A program made the translations under genes and the position numbers. This document shows positions 1-9,121 of a stretch of DNA of 34,229 nucleotides, piece after piece (the first letter of the stretch is position 1; each line of letters opens with the position of its first letter). The notes under the pieces are model-generated. The model was not told the origin of the DNA. It saw nothing but the letters and a program-made list of their open reading frames with translations, and ran no database searches. This stretch comes from Clostridiaceae bacterium (GTDB lineage Bacteria > Bacillota > Clostridia > Acetivibrionales > DUMB01): positions 1-34,229 of the forward strand of contig DULF01000088.1 of the NCBI GenBank assembly GCA_012840535.1, read 5' to 3'.

Positions 1-357
1 ATGCTGATGGTTGTTTTTTGCATGTTCTTTTTGATAATGTACAGGTATGCAATGATTACTGAATTGAACTACGAAATTGTTGAAGCTGAAAGCGACTATA
101 ATAAAATAAAAGATAATAACGCCAGGCTTATGGTTGAAATAGAAAAGGAAACGGACCTAAGAAAAATAAAAGAAATTGCAGAAGAAAAACTTAATATGAA
201 AAAACCGGACAAATTCCAAACAGTGTACATATCTGTTCCGAAGAATGATTTTACTGTTGTTGCAGATGCTTACAAAGAAACGGGCGACAAAGAGAATACA
301 AACATACTTACTGCACTGCTGGAAAAAGCAGGTAAATTTGCCCAGCTTCTTTACTAG
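1..357 (+). CDS. ftsL: FtsL/DivIC-like septum formation protein, 5' partial
   Basis: Small bitopic membrane protein expected to act in the FtsL-DivIC-FtsQ division complex that recruits and activates the septal transpeptidase and SEDS synthase. The frame is open from the first base and begins inside a hydrophobic stretch (residues 2-14), with no room for the usual cytoplasmic tail. The true start is therefore probably upstream of the window. After the membrane segment comes a charged, heptad-rich coiled-coil region (about residues 20-65, ending in the RKIKEIAEEKLNM segment), typical of FtsL/DivIC proteins. The assignment rests on this architecture and on the position directly before the division transpeptidase and murE. 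Sequence conservation in this family is low, so DivIC-like is the main alternative. Confidence 0.75.
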   Translation: MLMVVFCMFFLIMYRYAMITELNYEIVEAESDYNKIKDNNARLMVEIEKETDLRKIKEIAEEKLNMKKPDKFQTVYISVPKNDFTVVADAYKETGDKENTNILTALLEKAGKFAQLLY

Positions 358-401
358 GTTATAGACTACGGGATCTCTATGGTGCTCTAGGCTGTGGATG
401 G

Positions 402-437
402 GTGTAAAGTTTTTACACGGTCTATGGTCTTTTTTTA
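402..437 (+). other. Small stem-loop and T-run between ftsL and the transpeptidase gene
   Basis: A 7-bp perfect stem (402-408 with 412-418, 3-nt loop) is followed after about 11 nt by a run of seven T (431-437). The spacing is too long for a standard intrinsic terminator, and the two genes are expected to be co-transcribed, so this may only modulate readthrough. The gap also contains the repeated octamer TCTATGGT (377 and 421). No promoter is evident. Confidence 0.3.
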
Positions 438-470
438 TATAAACTTTGGCCCGGACGGGAGGACGTTGGT

Positions 471-2672
471 TTGGCAGGATCACGTATAATGATAAAAAGA
501 AGGCTTTTAGCCCTGCTTATTTTTTTCACATTGGTTGTAACAGGACTTTTGGGAAAAGTTGCATATATTCAGATAGTCCAGGGGGAAGAGCTGCAGAAAA
601 TGGCTTTTATGCAACAGAATTCTTCACGTACAATCAGCCCGAGAAGGGGAACAATTTATGATAGAAACGGAAAGGAACTTGCAATAAGCGCATCTGTAGA
701 TACGATAAGCGCTTTTCCAAGTGAAATCAAAAACTCAGACAAGTCACCAGAAGCCATTGCAGAAAAGCTTGCTGAAATCCTGGAAATGGATAAGGAAGAT
801 GTGTATAAGAATATTACAAAAAACGTTCGTTACGTGCTGATTAAAAGAAAAATTGAAAAAGATGTTGGAGATAGGGTAAGACAGTGGATCCAGGAAGAAG
901 GTATTGAGGGAATTTACATAGATGAGGATACCAAAAGGTATTACCCCGGACGGAATCTTGCCGCTCATGTTATAGGGTTTACCAATGTGGACAATGAGGG
1001 GCTTTACGGAATCGAAAAGGTCATGGATAAATACCTTAAGGGCACTCCAGGCAGAATACTAAGTGAAGTTGACGTTATTGGCCGTGAGCTGCCGTTTAAG
1101 ACTGAGAAACGTATAGATCCACAGGACGGACTTAATGTAGTATTGACAATTGATGAAACAATACAGTATTTTGCCCAAAAAGCAATTGAAAAAGCTGTTG
1201 TTGACAACAAGCTTCAAAAAGGCGCTGTAGCCATTGTCATGGATCCGAGAAACGGTGATATCCTGGCAATGGTTTCATATCCCGATTATGACTTGAATAA
1301 CCCATATGCTCCACCGCCAGGCCAGGATCCAAGTACATGGATAGGAAGCAAAAGCAGTGAAAACGTCAAGCTTCTAAGCGAGACCGTATGGAGGAACAAG
1401 GCTATTCAGGATACTTATGAGCCTGGTTCCACATTTAAAGTAATAACATCTGCCGCTGCGCTGGAAGAAGGACTGGTAAAGCCGGAAGATATGATAAGCG
1501 ACCAGCCTGTGCAGATAGGAAAGTGGACGATACGTTCATACAGCAGTTACAGGTACCAGGGGCAGGTATCTTTCAGAACCGGCGTGTATAAATCGGTTAA
1601 CCCGGTATTTGTAAGACTTGCCCAGAAAATGGGAATTGAAAAGTTTTACCAATATGTAAGGGCTTTCGGATTTTATGACAAGACCGGAATTGATCTTGAA
1701 GGGGAAGCCAGAAGTATTTTCCAGGCCAAGCCGGTAGAAGTGGATATGGCGGTAGCATCCTTTGGACAGAGGTTTACTATTACTCCAATACAACTCATTA
1801 CAGCTTACACTGCAATTGCAAACGGTGGCAAAATGATGAAACCTCGCTTGGTTAAGGAGCTTACTGATCAGGAAGGCAATATCATAAAGAAATTTGAACC
1901 TGAAGTAATCAGGACTGTTATATCAAAGCAGACATCTGATACACTCAGAGAAATACTGGAGGGAGTTGTATCCGAAGGTACAGGTAGAAACGCATATGTA
2001 AAGGGCTACAGAGTGGCAGGAAAGACCGGTACCTCACAGACAACTCACGGGAGTGATGTATATACAGCTTCATTCTGTGCATTTGCACCGGCTGATAACC
2101 CTGTCATATGCGTCCTTGTCGCTCTGTTCGACCCGAGAGGAGATTCATATATGGGCGGTGCAATAGCTGCTCCTGTAGCAGGAAAAATCATAGAGGATAC
2201 TCTTGAGTACCTTCAAGTTGAGAGAAGATATACTGAGAAGGATATGGAGGAAATCCGGGAAGAGGTTTATGTACCTGATGTCAGGGATAAAACCGTATCG
2301 GATGCAATCAAGGAGCTGGCTGAACGTGATCTCCGTTACCGCATTGAAGGGGACACGGAAAACAAAGAAGCTATTGTCGTAGAACAGACACCAAAACCGG
2401 ATGCAAGCATTCAAAAGAAATCCGTAATTATACTGTATACTTATAAACCTGAGGAAGAAATTAAGGTTAAAGTTCCTGATGTATTGAATATGTCTGTAGA
2501 TGATGCTACTGAGATTCTCCGTCAGGCTGGCCTTAATATAAAGGTAATAGGTTCGGGAACTGCATACAGGCAGTCGGTTGTGCCCGGCGAAGAAGTTACT
2601 GCTGGTAAAGTAATAGAAGTTGAGTTTAAGCACCTCGAAGTGGAAGACGGAGGAGAAATAGTCCTGGATTAA
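471..2672 (+). CDS. spoVD: Septal/sporulation penicillin-binding protein (PBP2x/SpoVD type) with two PASTA domains
   Basis: High-molecular-weight class B PBP, a DD-transpeptidase that cross-links peptidoglycan at the septum or in the spore cortex. A TTG start at 471 is chosen because GGGAGGA ends 7 nt upstream. An N-terminal membrane anchor (about residues 9-35) is followed by the PBP dimerisation domain beginning at RGTIYDRNG (59-67). The transpeptidase motifs are complete: S320-T-F-K323, S375-V-N377 and K518-T-G520. Two PASTA repeats follow (about 600-658 and 667-720). PASTA domains are typical of SpoVD and of PBP2x. Many Firmicutes have separate pbpB and spoVD here; only one copy is present, so it may serve division (ftsI role) as well. 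The vegetative versus sporulation role cannot be settled from sequence. 733 residues is normal. Confidence 0.93.
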   Translation: MAGSRIMIKRRLLALLIFFTLVVTGLLGKVAYIQIVQGEELQKMAFMQQNSSRTISPRRGTIYDRNGKELAISASVDTISAFPSEIKNSDKSPEAIAEKLAEILEMDKEDVYKNITKNVRYVLIKRKIEKDVGDRVRQWIQEEGIEGIYIDEDTKRYYPGRNLAAHVIGFTNVDNEGLYGIEKVMDKYLKGTPGRILSEVDVIGRELPFKTEKRIDPQDGLNVVLTIDETIQYFAQKAIEKAVVDNKLQKGAVAIVMDPRNGDILAMVSYPDYDLNNPYAPPPGQDPSTWIGSKSSENVKLLSETVWRNKAIQDTYEPGSTFKVITSAAALEEGLVKPEDMISDQPVQIGKWTIRSYSSYRYQGQVSFRTGVYKSVNPVFVRLAQKMGIEKFYQYVRAFGFYDKTGIDLEGEARSIFQAKPVEVDMAVASFGQRFTITPIQLITAYTAIANGGKMMKPRLVKELTDQEGNIIKKFEPEVIRTVISKQTSDTLREILEGVVSEGTGRNAYVKGYRVAGKTGTSQTTHGSDVYTASFCAFAPADNPVICVLVALFDPRGDSYMGGAIAAPVAGKIIEDTLEYLQVERRYTEKDMEEIREEVYVPDVRDKTVSDAIKELAERDLRYRIEGDTENKEAIVVEQTPKPDASIQKKSVIILYTYKPEEEIKVKVPDVLNMSVDDATEILRQAGLNIKVIGSGTAYRQSVVPGEEVTAGKVIEVEFKHLEVEDGGEIVLD

Positions 2673-2709
2673 AACGAAGGGCGGTTTGGAAAATCACTTA
2701 GCAGATAGT

Positions 2710-2738
2710 TTTAAAATTTGATGGAAGAGTGGTATAAT
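2710..2738 (+). promoter_or_regulatory. Probable sigma-A promoter with extended -10, upstream of murE
   Basis: A consensus -10 TATAAT (2733-2738) is preceded by the extended element TGG (2730-2732) and, 17 bp upstream, by a weak -35 TTTAAA (2710-2715). Transcription would start near 2745, inside the heptad repeat, giving murE its own promoter inside the cluster with a leader of about 150 nt. Inferred from sequence only. Confidence 0.5.
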
Positions 2739-2739
2739 A

Positions 2740-2823
2740 CAGAGAATAGAGAACAGAGAACAGAGGACGAAGAATAGAGAGCAATGAATGGGGAATGGAG
2801 AACAGAGAACAGAATATAAAGAA
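2740..2823 (+). repeat. Degenerate 7-bp tandem repeat (about 12 units)
   Basis: Twelve consecutive heptamers close to CAGAGAA run in unbroken 7-nt phase. In order they are cagagaa, tagagaa, cagagaa, cagagga, cgaagaa, tagagag, caatgaa, tggggaa, tggagaa, cagagaa, cagaata, taaagaa. The strand is almost pure purine apart from the first base of most units. The repeat lies between the predicted promoter and the murE ribosome binding site, so it would form most of the murE 5' leader. The same heptamer recurs at 28825-28934. Confidence 0.85.
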
Positions 2824-2895
2824 ATAGGGGACAAAAGGTGAAGTATAGATAGAGACAAGATTATATAGCGAATTTTATACTGATGGAGGTGCTGA

Positions 2896-4359
2896 ATGTT
2901 ACTTTCTGCATTAATAAAAAACTTAAACCCGATAAGCATTAAGGGATGTACTGATATTGAAATCAAAAGCATTGCATATGATTCAAGAAGGGCCGAAAAA
3001 GACTCATTATTTGTGTGTATTGAGGGTACGGTTGTTGACGGCCATAAGTTTATTGCAGATGCTATTGTAAAAGGAGCAAAAGCATTATTGGTCCAGAAGG
3101 ATGTTGAAGTTCCCGACGGTGTAACGGTAATCCAGGTTGATAACACCCGTTATGCTTTAGCTTGTGTATCCGCAGCTTTTTATGGTCATCCGTCAAATAA
3201 ATTCAAATTGATAGGGATTACAGGGACAAAGGGAAAGACAACCACTACATATATGATAAAGTCCATACTTGAAGCAGGAAACCACAAGGTTGGGCTTGTA
3301 GGGACAATAGCAAATTATATAGGCAATGAAATGCTTCATACAGAAAGGACTACTCCTGAGTCTTTGGATCTTCAATCGTTATTTTCCGAAATGGTTGCAA
3401 AAAATGTAGACAGTGTTGTAATGGAGGTATCTTCCCAAGGGCTTGCGCTAAACAGGGTAAGCTGCTGTAATTTTGATATTGGAGTTTTTACCAATCTTTC
3501 CAGGGACCATATTGGTCCGCGGGAGCACAAAGATATTGACGATTACTTGAACGCAAAGATAAAATTATTTAAAATGTGCAAAAGAGGCCTGGTAAATATA
3601 GACAGTGAATATGCGAAAAGGGTGATTGAAGAGGCGGAATGCGATACATTAACTTATGGAATAGAACAGGACGCCGATATCAGGGCAGAAAATATTAAAA
3701 AGAATCCCGACAGTGTTGAGTTTGATGTAAAAACCCCATGGATGGCCGGTAGCCTCAAGGTGGGTATTCCAGGAAAATTTACCGTGTATAACGCTCTTGC
3801 TGCTGTCGGGGTATGCGGAATGCTGGGAGCCTCCTTTGAAAGCATAAAATCAGGTCTTGAAAAAGTCAGTGTTCCCGGAAGAGTAGAAGTTGTGGATATT
3901 GGCAAAAATTATACGGTCATAATCGACTATGCCCATACCCCCGATAGCTTAGAGAATGTGCTTACTACCATAAAAGGTTTCACGGATAACAGACTTATAT
4001 GTCTTTTCGGTTGCGGCGGTGACAGAGACAGGACAAAAAGGTCGATTATGGGCCGTATATCCGGGCAAATAGCGGACTTTACCATAATAACCTCTGACAA
4101 CCCAAGGTCTGAAGAGCCAGCTGCAATTATAAAAGAGATAGAAGAAGGAATAAAAATGACAAATGGGAAATATATAACTATTGTTGACAGGCGGGAAGCA
4201 ATAAAATATGCCCTCCAAAATGCGCAAGCGGGAGATGTCATTGTTCTGGCTGGAAAAGGTCATGAGACCTACCAGACTTTTAAGGATAAAACAATACATT
4301 TCGATGAAAGGGAAGTAGTGAGGGAAGTGCTCAAAGAGCTGGAGGGCAATTCCCTGTAG
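2896..4359 (+). CDS. murE: UDP-MurNAc-L-Ala-D-Glu:meso-DAP ligase
   Basis: Cytoplasmic ATP-dependent amide ligase that adds the third residue of the peptidoglycan stem peptide. The ATG start is 5 nt after GGAGGTG. The ATP-binding loop GITGTKGKT spans 107-115, and a candidate carbamylated lysine lies near K221 (YLNAKIKLF). The motif DNPR at 401-404 is the signature of enzymes that select meso-diaminopimelate rather than lysine, so this cell should have DAP-type peptidoglycan. The 487-residue length is normal. The gene follows the transpeptidase after a 223-nt gap with its own predicted promoter and is 12 nt from murF, so it heads the murE-murG run. Confidence 0.97.
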   Translation: MLLSALIKNLNPISIKGCTDIEIKSIAYDSRRAEKDSLFVCIEGTVVDGHKFIADAIVKGAKALLVQKDVEVPDGVTVIQVDNTRYALACVSAAFYGHPSNKFKLIGITGTKGKTTTTYMIKSILEAGNHKVGLVGTIANYIGNEMLHTERTTPESLDLQSLFSEMVAKNVDSVVMEVSSQGLALNRVSCCNFDIGVFTNLSRDHIGPREHKDIDDYLNAKIKLFKMCKRGLVNIDSEYAKRVIEEAECDTLTYGIEQDADIRAENIKKNPDSVEFDVKTPWMAGSLKVGIPGKFTVYNALAAVGVCGMLGASFESIKSGLEKVSVPGRVEVVDIGKNYTVIIDYAHTPDSLENVLTTIKGFTDNRLICLFGCGGDRDRTKRSIMGRISGQIADFTIITSDNPRSEEPAAIIKEIEEGIKMTNGKYITIVDRREAIKYALQNAQAGDVIVLAGKGHETYQTFKDKTIHFDEREVVREVLKELEGNSL

Positions 4360-4371
4360 TGGAGGTTATAT

Positions 4372-5745
4372 ATGCAAATGTTAAAATGCAAGGAAATAGT
4401 TGAAGCAACTAACGGAAAACTGGTATCAGGGAACATGGAAACTGTGTTTGCCGGTATATGTACCGACTCAAGAAAAATAAACAAAGGTGATATTTTTATT
4501 CCTATTATCGGTTCCAATTTTGACGGGCACGATTTTATAGATGCCGCTTTACAGGGAGGAGCCCTGGGAACTGTTACGGACAGGGATATTTACGTATCAG
4601 GAGATGCTGTTGTTATAAAGGTTGAAAACACAACGAGGGCTCTTGGTGATATTGCGGCATATTACAGGCAGAAATTCCACATCCCGTTTGTTGGAATAAC
4701 CGGAAGTGTTGGAAAGACCAGCACGAAGGATATGGTTGCAAGCGTACTGGAGCAAAAATTCAATGTGCTTAAAACAGAAGGAAATTTCAACAATGAAATC
4801 GGACTTCCGCTGACACTTTTAAAGCTTGAAAGCTACCATGAAGCCGGAGTTATTGAGATGGGTATGAGCAACTTTGGCGAAATCAGCCGCTTAAGTTCAA
4901 TTACCAGACCTGACATTGTCATAATTACGAACATTGGAATGTCCCATATTGAAAAACTCGGCTCCAGGCAGAACATATTAAAAGCGAAGATGGAGATTTT
5001 TGATGGCTTAAATAAAAATGGTTTAGTAATATTGAACGGAGACGATAATTTGTTATATGGCTTAAAAGGACTACTACCCTTTAGAACGGTATTTTACGGA
5101 ATGGACGAAGGTATGGATTATCACGCATATAATATAGAAACAGCCGGTGAAAAAGGCACACGTTTCAGGATAACAATAGGAAATGACGACTGTGAGGTTT
5201 TTGTGCCTGTACCCGGAGTACATAATGTTTATAACGCCCTTGCCGCTATAGCTGCAGGCGTTGAATTAAAAGTGCCGGTGGATAAAATAATAAAGGGCAT
5301 TGAAGCATTTGTTCCGGGTAAAATGAGATTGAATATAATATCAAGCCGCGGTATGAAAATCATAAATGATGTATATAATGCAAGTCCGCATTCCATGAAG
5401 GCGGCAATTGACGTACTGAAGGAAATTTCAGGTGATTCCAGGAAAATTGCGGTACTTGGTGATATGCTTGAAATGGGCGAGTGGGCTTCGGATGCCCATG
5501 CAGAAGTCGGTGAATATGCTTTTCTGAGTAACATTGACTACATAATAACAGTCGGAGAAAATGCAAAAAATATAGCAACAGGTTCCATAAATGCCGGTAT
5601 GAAGCCTGACAGGATTTTTTCCTTTAGAAACAATAAAGAATCCATATCTTTTCTGAAAGGTTTTGTCAAGCCGGGAGACACTATACTTGTTAAAGGCTCC
5701 CGCGGCATGAAAATGGAGGAAATTGTAGAAAGCCTGTTGGAATAA
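4372..5745 (+). CDS. murF: UDP-MurNAc-tripeptide:D-alanyl-D-alanine ligase
   Basis: Cytoplasmic Mur ligase that adds D-Ala-D-Ala to the UDP-MurNAc tripeptide, completing the pentapeptide that is the substrate of MraY. The ATP loop GITGSVGKTS lies at 108-117, and the central motif NDVYNASPHSMKAA near residue 333 is characteristic of MurF. The ATG at 4372 follows GGAGG by 5-6 nt; a second in-frame ATG two codons later is possible. The gene sits 12 nt after murE and 50 nt before mraY. At 457 residues it is of usual length. Confidence 0.96.
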   Translation: MQMLKCKEIVEATNGKLVSGNMETVFAGICTDSRKINKGDIFIPIIGSNFDGHDFIDAALQGGALGTVTDRDIYVSGDAVVIKVENTTRALGDIAAYYRQKFHIPFVGITGSVGKTSTKDMVASVLEQKFNVLKTEGNFNNEIGLPLTLLKLESYHEAGVIEMGMSNFGEISRLSSITRPDIVIITNIGMSHIEKLGSRQNILKAKMEIFDGLNKNGLVILNGDDNLLYGLKGLLPFRTVFYGMDEGMDYHAYNIETAGEKGTRFRITIGNDDCEVFVPVPGVHNVYNALAAIAAGVELKVPVDKIIKGIEAFVPGKMRLNIISSRGMKIINDVYNASPHSMKAAIDVLKEISGDSRKIAVLGDMLEMGEWASDAHAEVGEYAFLSNIDYIITVGENAKNIATGSINAGMKPDRIFSFRNNKESISFLKGFVKPGDTILVKGSRGMKMEEIVESLLE

Positions 5746-5795
5746 ACTTTGCCACTAAAGATGCATCATAAGGTTAACGTTAGGAGAGAGTGTGT

Positions 5796-6791
5796 TTGAA
5801 CGGGTTATTTGATATTTCAGAACATGTTGCTGCTTTTATAATAACATTTATTCTGGCTCTGATTGCCGGACCTATATTAATTCCGGCTTTAAGAAGGTTA
5901 AAGTTTGGCCAGACCGTGAGAGACGACGGGCCTTCTACTCACCTGAAAAAAACCGGGACACCGACGATGGGGGGAATTATTTTTCTCATTCCATTGTTAT
6001 TAGTGTCTCTTATTTATGCGCGGCAGTACCCACAGATACTTTCATTGTCTTTTGCAACTTTAGGTTTTGGATTGGTTGGTTTTGTTGATGATTTTATCAA
6101 GGTAAAGAGGAGAAGCAAGGACGGATTGTTCTGGAATCAAAAGATGCTGGGACTGCTAATAATTGCCGTAATTTTTGCCTTGCATGTAACTTATGGAATG
6201 AAACTCGGCACGGACATTATCATCCCGTTTAAGGGAATAGATTTTACTTTTACGTTGCCGGAATGGTTTTTCATACCACTGGTAATTATTGTGCTTTTAG
6301 CATCTACAAACGCTGTTAATTTTACAGATGGACTTGACGGCCTTGCTTCCGGAGTTACACTGATAGTAATGGTATTCTTTACTATTGTGGCGATGACCAG
6401 GAATGAATGGGACGCTGTGAGGATATTCTCCTCAATAGTCGCCGGCGGATGCCTTGGCTTTCTTGCTTTCAACGCTTACCCTGCTAAAGTTTTTATGGGC
6501 GATAACGGGTCCCTGGCTCTGGGAGGGGCGGTTGGAGCAATAGCAATTATCATGAAAATGCCATGGATATTGCTCATTGTCGGCGCAGTTTATGTGATGG
6601 AGACTCTGTCTATTATTATACAGGTTGCTTATTTTAAGAAAACCGGAAAAAGAGTATTTAAAATGGCTCCTTTACATCACCATTTTGAGCTGTCAGGGTG
6701 GAAAGAGACAAAAGTTGTAGCAGTATTTTGGACGGTCACAATAGTGCTGTGCATTATTGGCTTTATTACCCTCAGGGTGAGATTTTATTGA
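5796..6791 (+). CDS. mraY: Phospho-MurNAc-pentapeptide transferase
   Basis: Integral membrane enzyme that transfers phospho-MurNAc-pentapeptide to undecaprenyl phosphate, forming lipid I. About ten hydrophobic segments are visible. The family motifs are intact: D98-D99 in GFVDDFIKV, NFTDGLDG (175-182), GDNGS (235-239) and the HHH cluster (294-296). TTG at 5796 is preferred over GTG at 5790 because AGGAGA (5782-5787) is 8 nt from the TTG but only 2 nt from the GTG. That gives 331 residues, close to the usual size. In most Firmicute clusters murD follows; here only 37 nt separate mraY from the SEDS gene, so murD must be elsewhere. Confidence 0.96.
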   Translation: MNGLFDISEHVAAFIITFILALIAGPILIPALRRLKFGQTVRDDGPSTHLKKTGTPTMGGIIFLIPLLLVSLIYARQYPQILSLSFATLGFGLVGFVDDFIKVKRRSKDGLFWNQKMLGLLIIAVIFALHVTYGMKLGTDIIIPFKGIDFTFTLPEWFFIPLVIIVLLASTNAVNFTDGLDGLASGVTLIVMVFFTIVAMTRNEWDAVRIFSSIVAGGCLGFLAFNAYPAKVFMGDNGSLALGGAVGAIAIIMKMPWILLIVGAVYVMETLSIIIQVAYFKKTGKRVFKMAPLHHHFELSGWKETKVVAVFWTVTIVLCIIGFITLRVRFY

Positions 6792-6828
6792 GGTTTCTTT
6801 AAAGTTGACGGAAGTATGGAGGTAATTA

Positions 6829-7935
6829 ATGAAAGGGAAAAAGCCTTTTGATTTTTGGATATTTATGACGGTACTCATTCTGCTTTCACTTGGTACAATA
6901 ATGGTATTCAGTGCAAGCGGACCTTATGCTTCCAACAGATACCATGATGTATATTATGTTTTAAAAAGGCAGCTCCTGTATGCAGTTTTAGGACTGATAG
7001 CAATGTTTATAACTATGAATTTTGATTATAGAAAATTGGGAAAGCTTTCCCCAATTGTACTTATTATATCCATAGTCCTCCTTGTACTTGTATTTATTCC
7101 GGGAATAGGCGGAGAAAAGAAAGGAACATGGAGATGGATAGAAATTGGTGGATTTCAGTTCCAGCCTTCTGAAATTGCCAAGTTTGCAATTATTCTGTTC
7201 TTTTCGTACAGCTTGTCTAAAAGAAGGGACCAAATTACCTACTTTTTCAAAGGTTTGCTGCCATATCTGATTATTCTTGGTATTTTTGCCGGACTGGTTC
7301 TGCTTGAACGCCATTTGAGCGCTACAATAATAATTTTGGCAGTTGCTTCTGTTATTTTGTTTGCGGCAGGAGCAAGGATAAAACATTTCATTTTGCTTGG
7401 CATTCCTGCAATAGCAGGACTTATAGTTATAATCCTGACTACAGATTATATGAGTGACAGAATTGCGTCCTATCTTTATCCTTTTGAGCATATGAGCGCC
7501 GAGGGATGGCAGACTGTACAGTCATTATATGCTATTGGTTCAGGAGGTCTTTTTGGGAGAGGTCTTGGAAGGAGCCTTCAAAAATTTCTATATTTGCCCG
7601 AGCCCCACAATGACTTTATTTTTTCGGTTTTAGCAGAAGAATTAGGCTTTGTTGGTGTTTTTGCAGTGCTAATGCTATACTTGATATTTATATGGAGAGG
7701 AATAAAAGTAGCCATGAACGCGCCTGACACGTTTGGAAGCCTGCTTGCAACGGGTATAACGTCATTGATAGCCATACAAAGTCTTTTTAATGTTGCCGTG
7801 GTAACAAATACCGTACCTCCGACAGGTGTGTCACTGCCGTTTTTCAGTGCGGGAGGAACAGCTCTTGTTGTTCTTCTGGCTGAGGTAGGCATACTTTTAA
7901 ATATATCAAAATATGCAAATTATGAGAGAATCTGA
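6829..7935 (+). CDS. ftsW: SEDS peptidoglycan polymerase FtsW/SpoVE
   Basis: Polytopic SEDS-family glycosyltransferase that polymerises lipid II at the septum with a cognate class B PBP, presumably the one encoded at 471-2672. The 368-residue protein has roughly ten transmembrane segments and the conserved GLFGRGLGRS (240-249) and PEPHNDFIFSVLAEELG (257-273) region. D262 corresponds to the essential aspartate of the large extracellular loop. ATG at 6829 has GGAGG upstream. Its place between mraY and murG matches spoVE of Bacillus subtilis, so a sporulation-specific role is a real alternative to ftsW. The stop is 11 nt before murG. Confidence 0.92.
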   Translation: MKGKKPFDFWIFMTVLILLSLGTIMVFSASGPYASNRYHDVYYVLKRQLLYAVLGLIAMFITMNFDYRKLGKLSPIVLIISIVLLVLVFIPGIGGEKKGTWRWIEIGGFQFQPSEIAKFAIILFFSYSLSKRRDQITYFFKGLLPYLIILGIFAGLVLLERHLSATIIILAVASVILFAAGARIKHFILLGIPAIAGLIVIILTTDYMSDRIASYLYPFEHMSAEGWQTVQSLYAIGSGGLFGRGLGRSLQKFLYLPEPHNDFIFSVLAEELGFVGVFAVLMLYLIFIWRGIKVAMNAPDTFGSLLATGITSLIAIQSLFNVAVVTNTVPPTGVSLPFFSAGGTALVVLLAEVGILLNISKYANYERI

Positions 7936-7946
7936 GGTGGAATAAA

Positions 7947-9050
7947 TTGAAAGTCATAATTGCAGGCGGTGGTACTGCCGGGCATATTAATCCGGGAATT
8001 GCCATAGCCAAGCAAATCAGGAAAGAGTATCCCGGTTCGGAAATTTTGTTTATAGGAACCAAAAGGGGAATGGAAACAAAGCTGGTTCCCTATGAAGGAT
8101 TTGAAATTAAGTTTATAAGAGTCAAGGGGTTCAGACGCAAAATATCGTTGGATACCCTTATTTGGCTAAAGGAACTGTTCCTTGGGATTTGCGAAGCAAG
8201 AAAAATAATCAAGCAATTCAGACCTGACACAGTAATCGGAACCGGTGGATATGTTTGCGGGCCTGTTGTGTTTGTAGCGTCAATGATGAATATACCTACC
8301 CTTATACATGAGCAGAACGCTTTTCCAGGAGTCACAAACAGAATATTGTCCCGTTTTGTTGATGCTGTAGCTATAAGTTTCAGAGAATCAGAAAGGTATT
8401 TCAGGAGTAAAGAAAAGCTTTATTATACCGGCAACCCTGTAAGGCAGGAAATATTGAAGGCAGATAAGATGTCAGCGAGAGAAAAGCTTGGCATAGATAT
8501 GAAAAAACCATTGGTTGTAGTTGTCGGCGGAAGTCTTGGAGCAGAGAGAATAAACGACACTATAGTTGAAATGCTGAAAAAACGGTCAGGTCAATATAGT
8601 TTCAATATGATATTTGCGACGGGCAATGGCCAATATGACAGGGTGATGCAGCTTTTGCAGGGCGTAAAAACGCCAAATGTAGATATAGTGCCGTACATAT
8701 ATGACGCGGCAAACGTATATGCTGCTGCGGATCTGATAGTGTGCAGGGCAGGGGCGATAACGTGCAGCGAGCTGACAGCGCTTGGCGTACCTGCAATCAT
8801 GATACCGTCACCTAATGTGGTTGCCAACCACCAGGAATACAATGCAAGGGCTTTGGAGAAAAACGGCGCAGCAGTAGTAATACTGGAAAAAGACCTTAGC
8901 GAAGAAATCTTATATAACCAGATAATGAGATTGTTAGGAGATAAGAAGCAGCTTCGTAAGATGGCCGAAAACTCTAAAAAATCAGGTATTACCAATTCTG
9001 CTGAAAAAATCTGCTGGATAATAGACAAACTTGTTTTCGGTGGCAAATAA
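7947..9050 (+). CDS. murG: UDP-GlcNAc:lipid I N-acetylglucosaminyltransferase
   Basis: Peripheral membrane GT28 glycosyltransferase that adds GlcNAc to lipid I to make lipid II. The N-terminal GGGTAGHINPG (7-17), the central VVGGSLGAERIND segment and the C-terminal VCRAGAITCSELTALGVPAI region that binds UDP-GlcNAc are all present. The start is TTG at 7947, with GAGGTGG (7934-7940) 6 nt upstream overlapping the end of ftsW, which suggests translational coupling. The 367-residue length is typical. A hairpin terminator starts about 30 nt after the stop, so this is the last gene of the intact wall-synthesis run. Confidence 0.96.
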   Translation: MKVIIAGGGTAGHINPGIAIAKQIRKEYPGSEILFIGTKRGMETKLVPYEGFEIKFIRVKGFRRKISLDTLIWLKELFLGICEARKIIKQFRPDTVIGTGGYVCGPVVFVASMMNIPTLIHEQNAFPGVTNRILSRFVDAVAISFRESERYFRSKEKLYYTGNPVRQEILKADKMSAREKLGIDMKKPLVVVVGGSLGAERINDTIVEMLKKRSGQYSFNMIFATGNGQYDRVMQLLQGVKTPNVDIVPYIYDAANVYAAADLIVCRAGAITCSELTALGVPAIMIPSPNVVANHQEYNARALEKNGAAVVILEKDLSEEILYNQIMRLLGDKKQLRKMAENSKKSGITNSAEKICWIIDKLVFGGK

Positions 9051-9078
9051 CCCTGATTATGTGTATGTAACACTTTTT

Positions 9079-9121
9079 AACACCTCGCATAATATGGTAA
9101 TGTAGTGCGAGGTGTTTTTTT
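9079..9121 (+). terminator. Intrinsic terminator after murG whose 3' arm contains the murA ribosome binding site
   Basis: An 11-bp perfect stem (9079-9089 with 9106-9116, 16-nt loop) runs into seven T (9115-9121), and the murA ATG begins at the next base. The only good Shine-Dalgarno for murA, GAGGTG (9109-9114, 7 nt from ATG), is inside the 3' arm. The hairpin would therefore both terminate transcription and bury the ribosome binding site. Confidence 0.85.

Noticed and set aside
2145-2633. 162-codon minus-strand frame over the PASTA region
   Set aside because: It is antisense to clear PASTA domains; the translation is Phe/Tyr/Ser-rich low-quality sequence.
2740-2830. CRISPR array interpretation of the heptamer block
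   Set aside because: Units are 7 bp with no spacers, and there are no cas genes.
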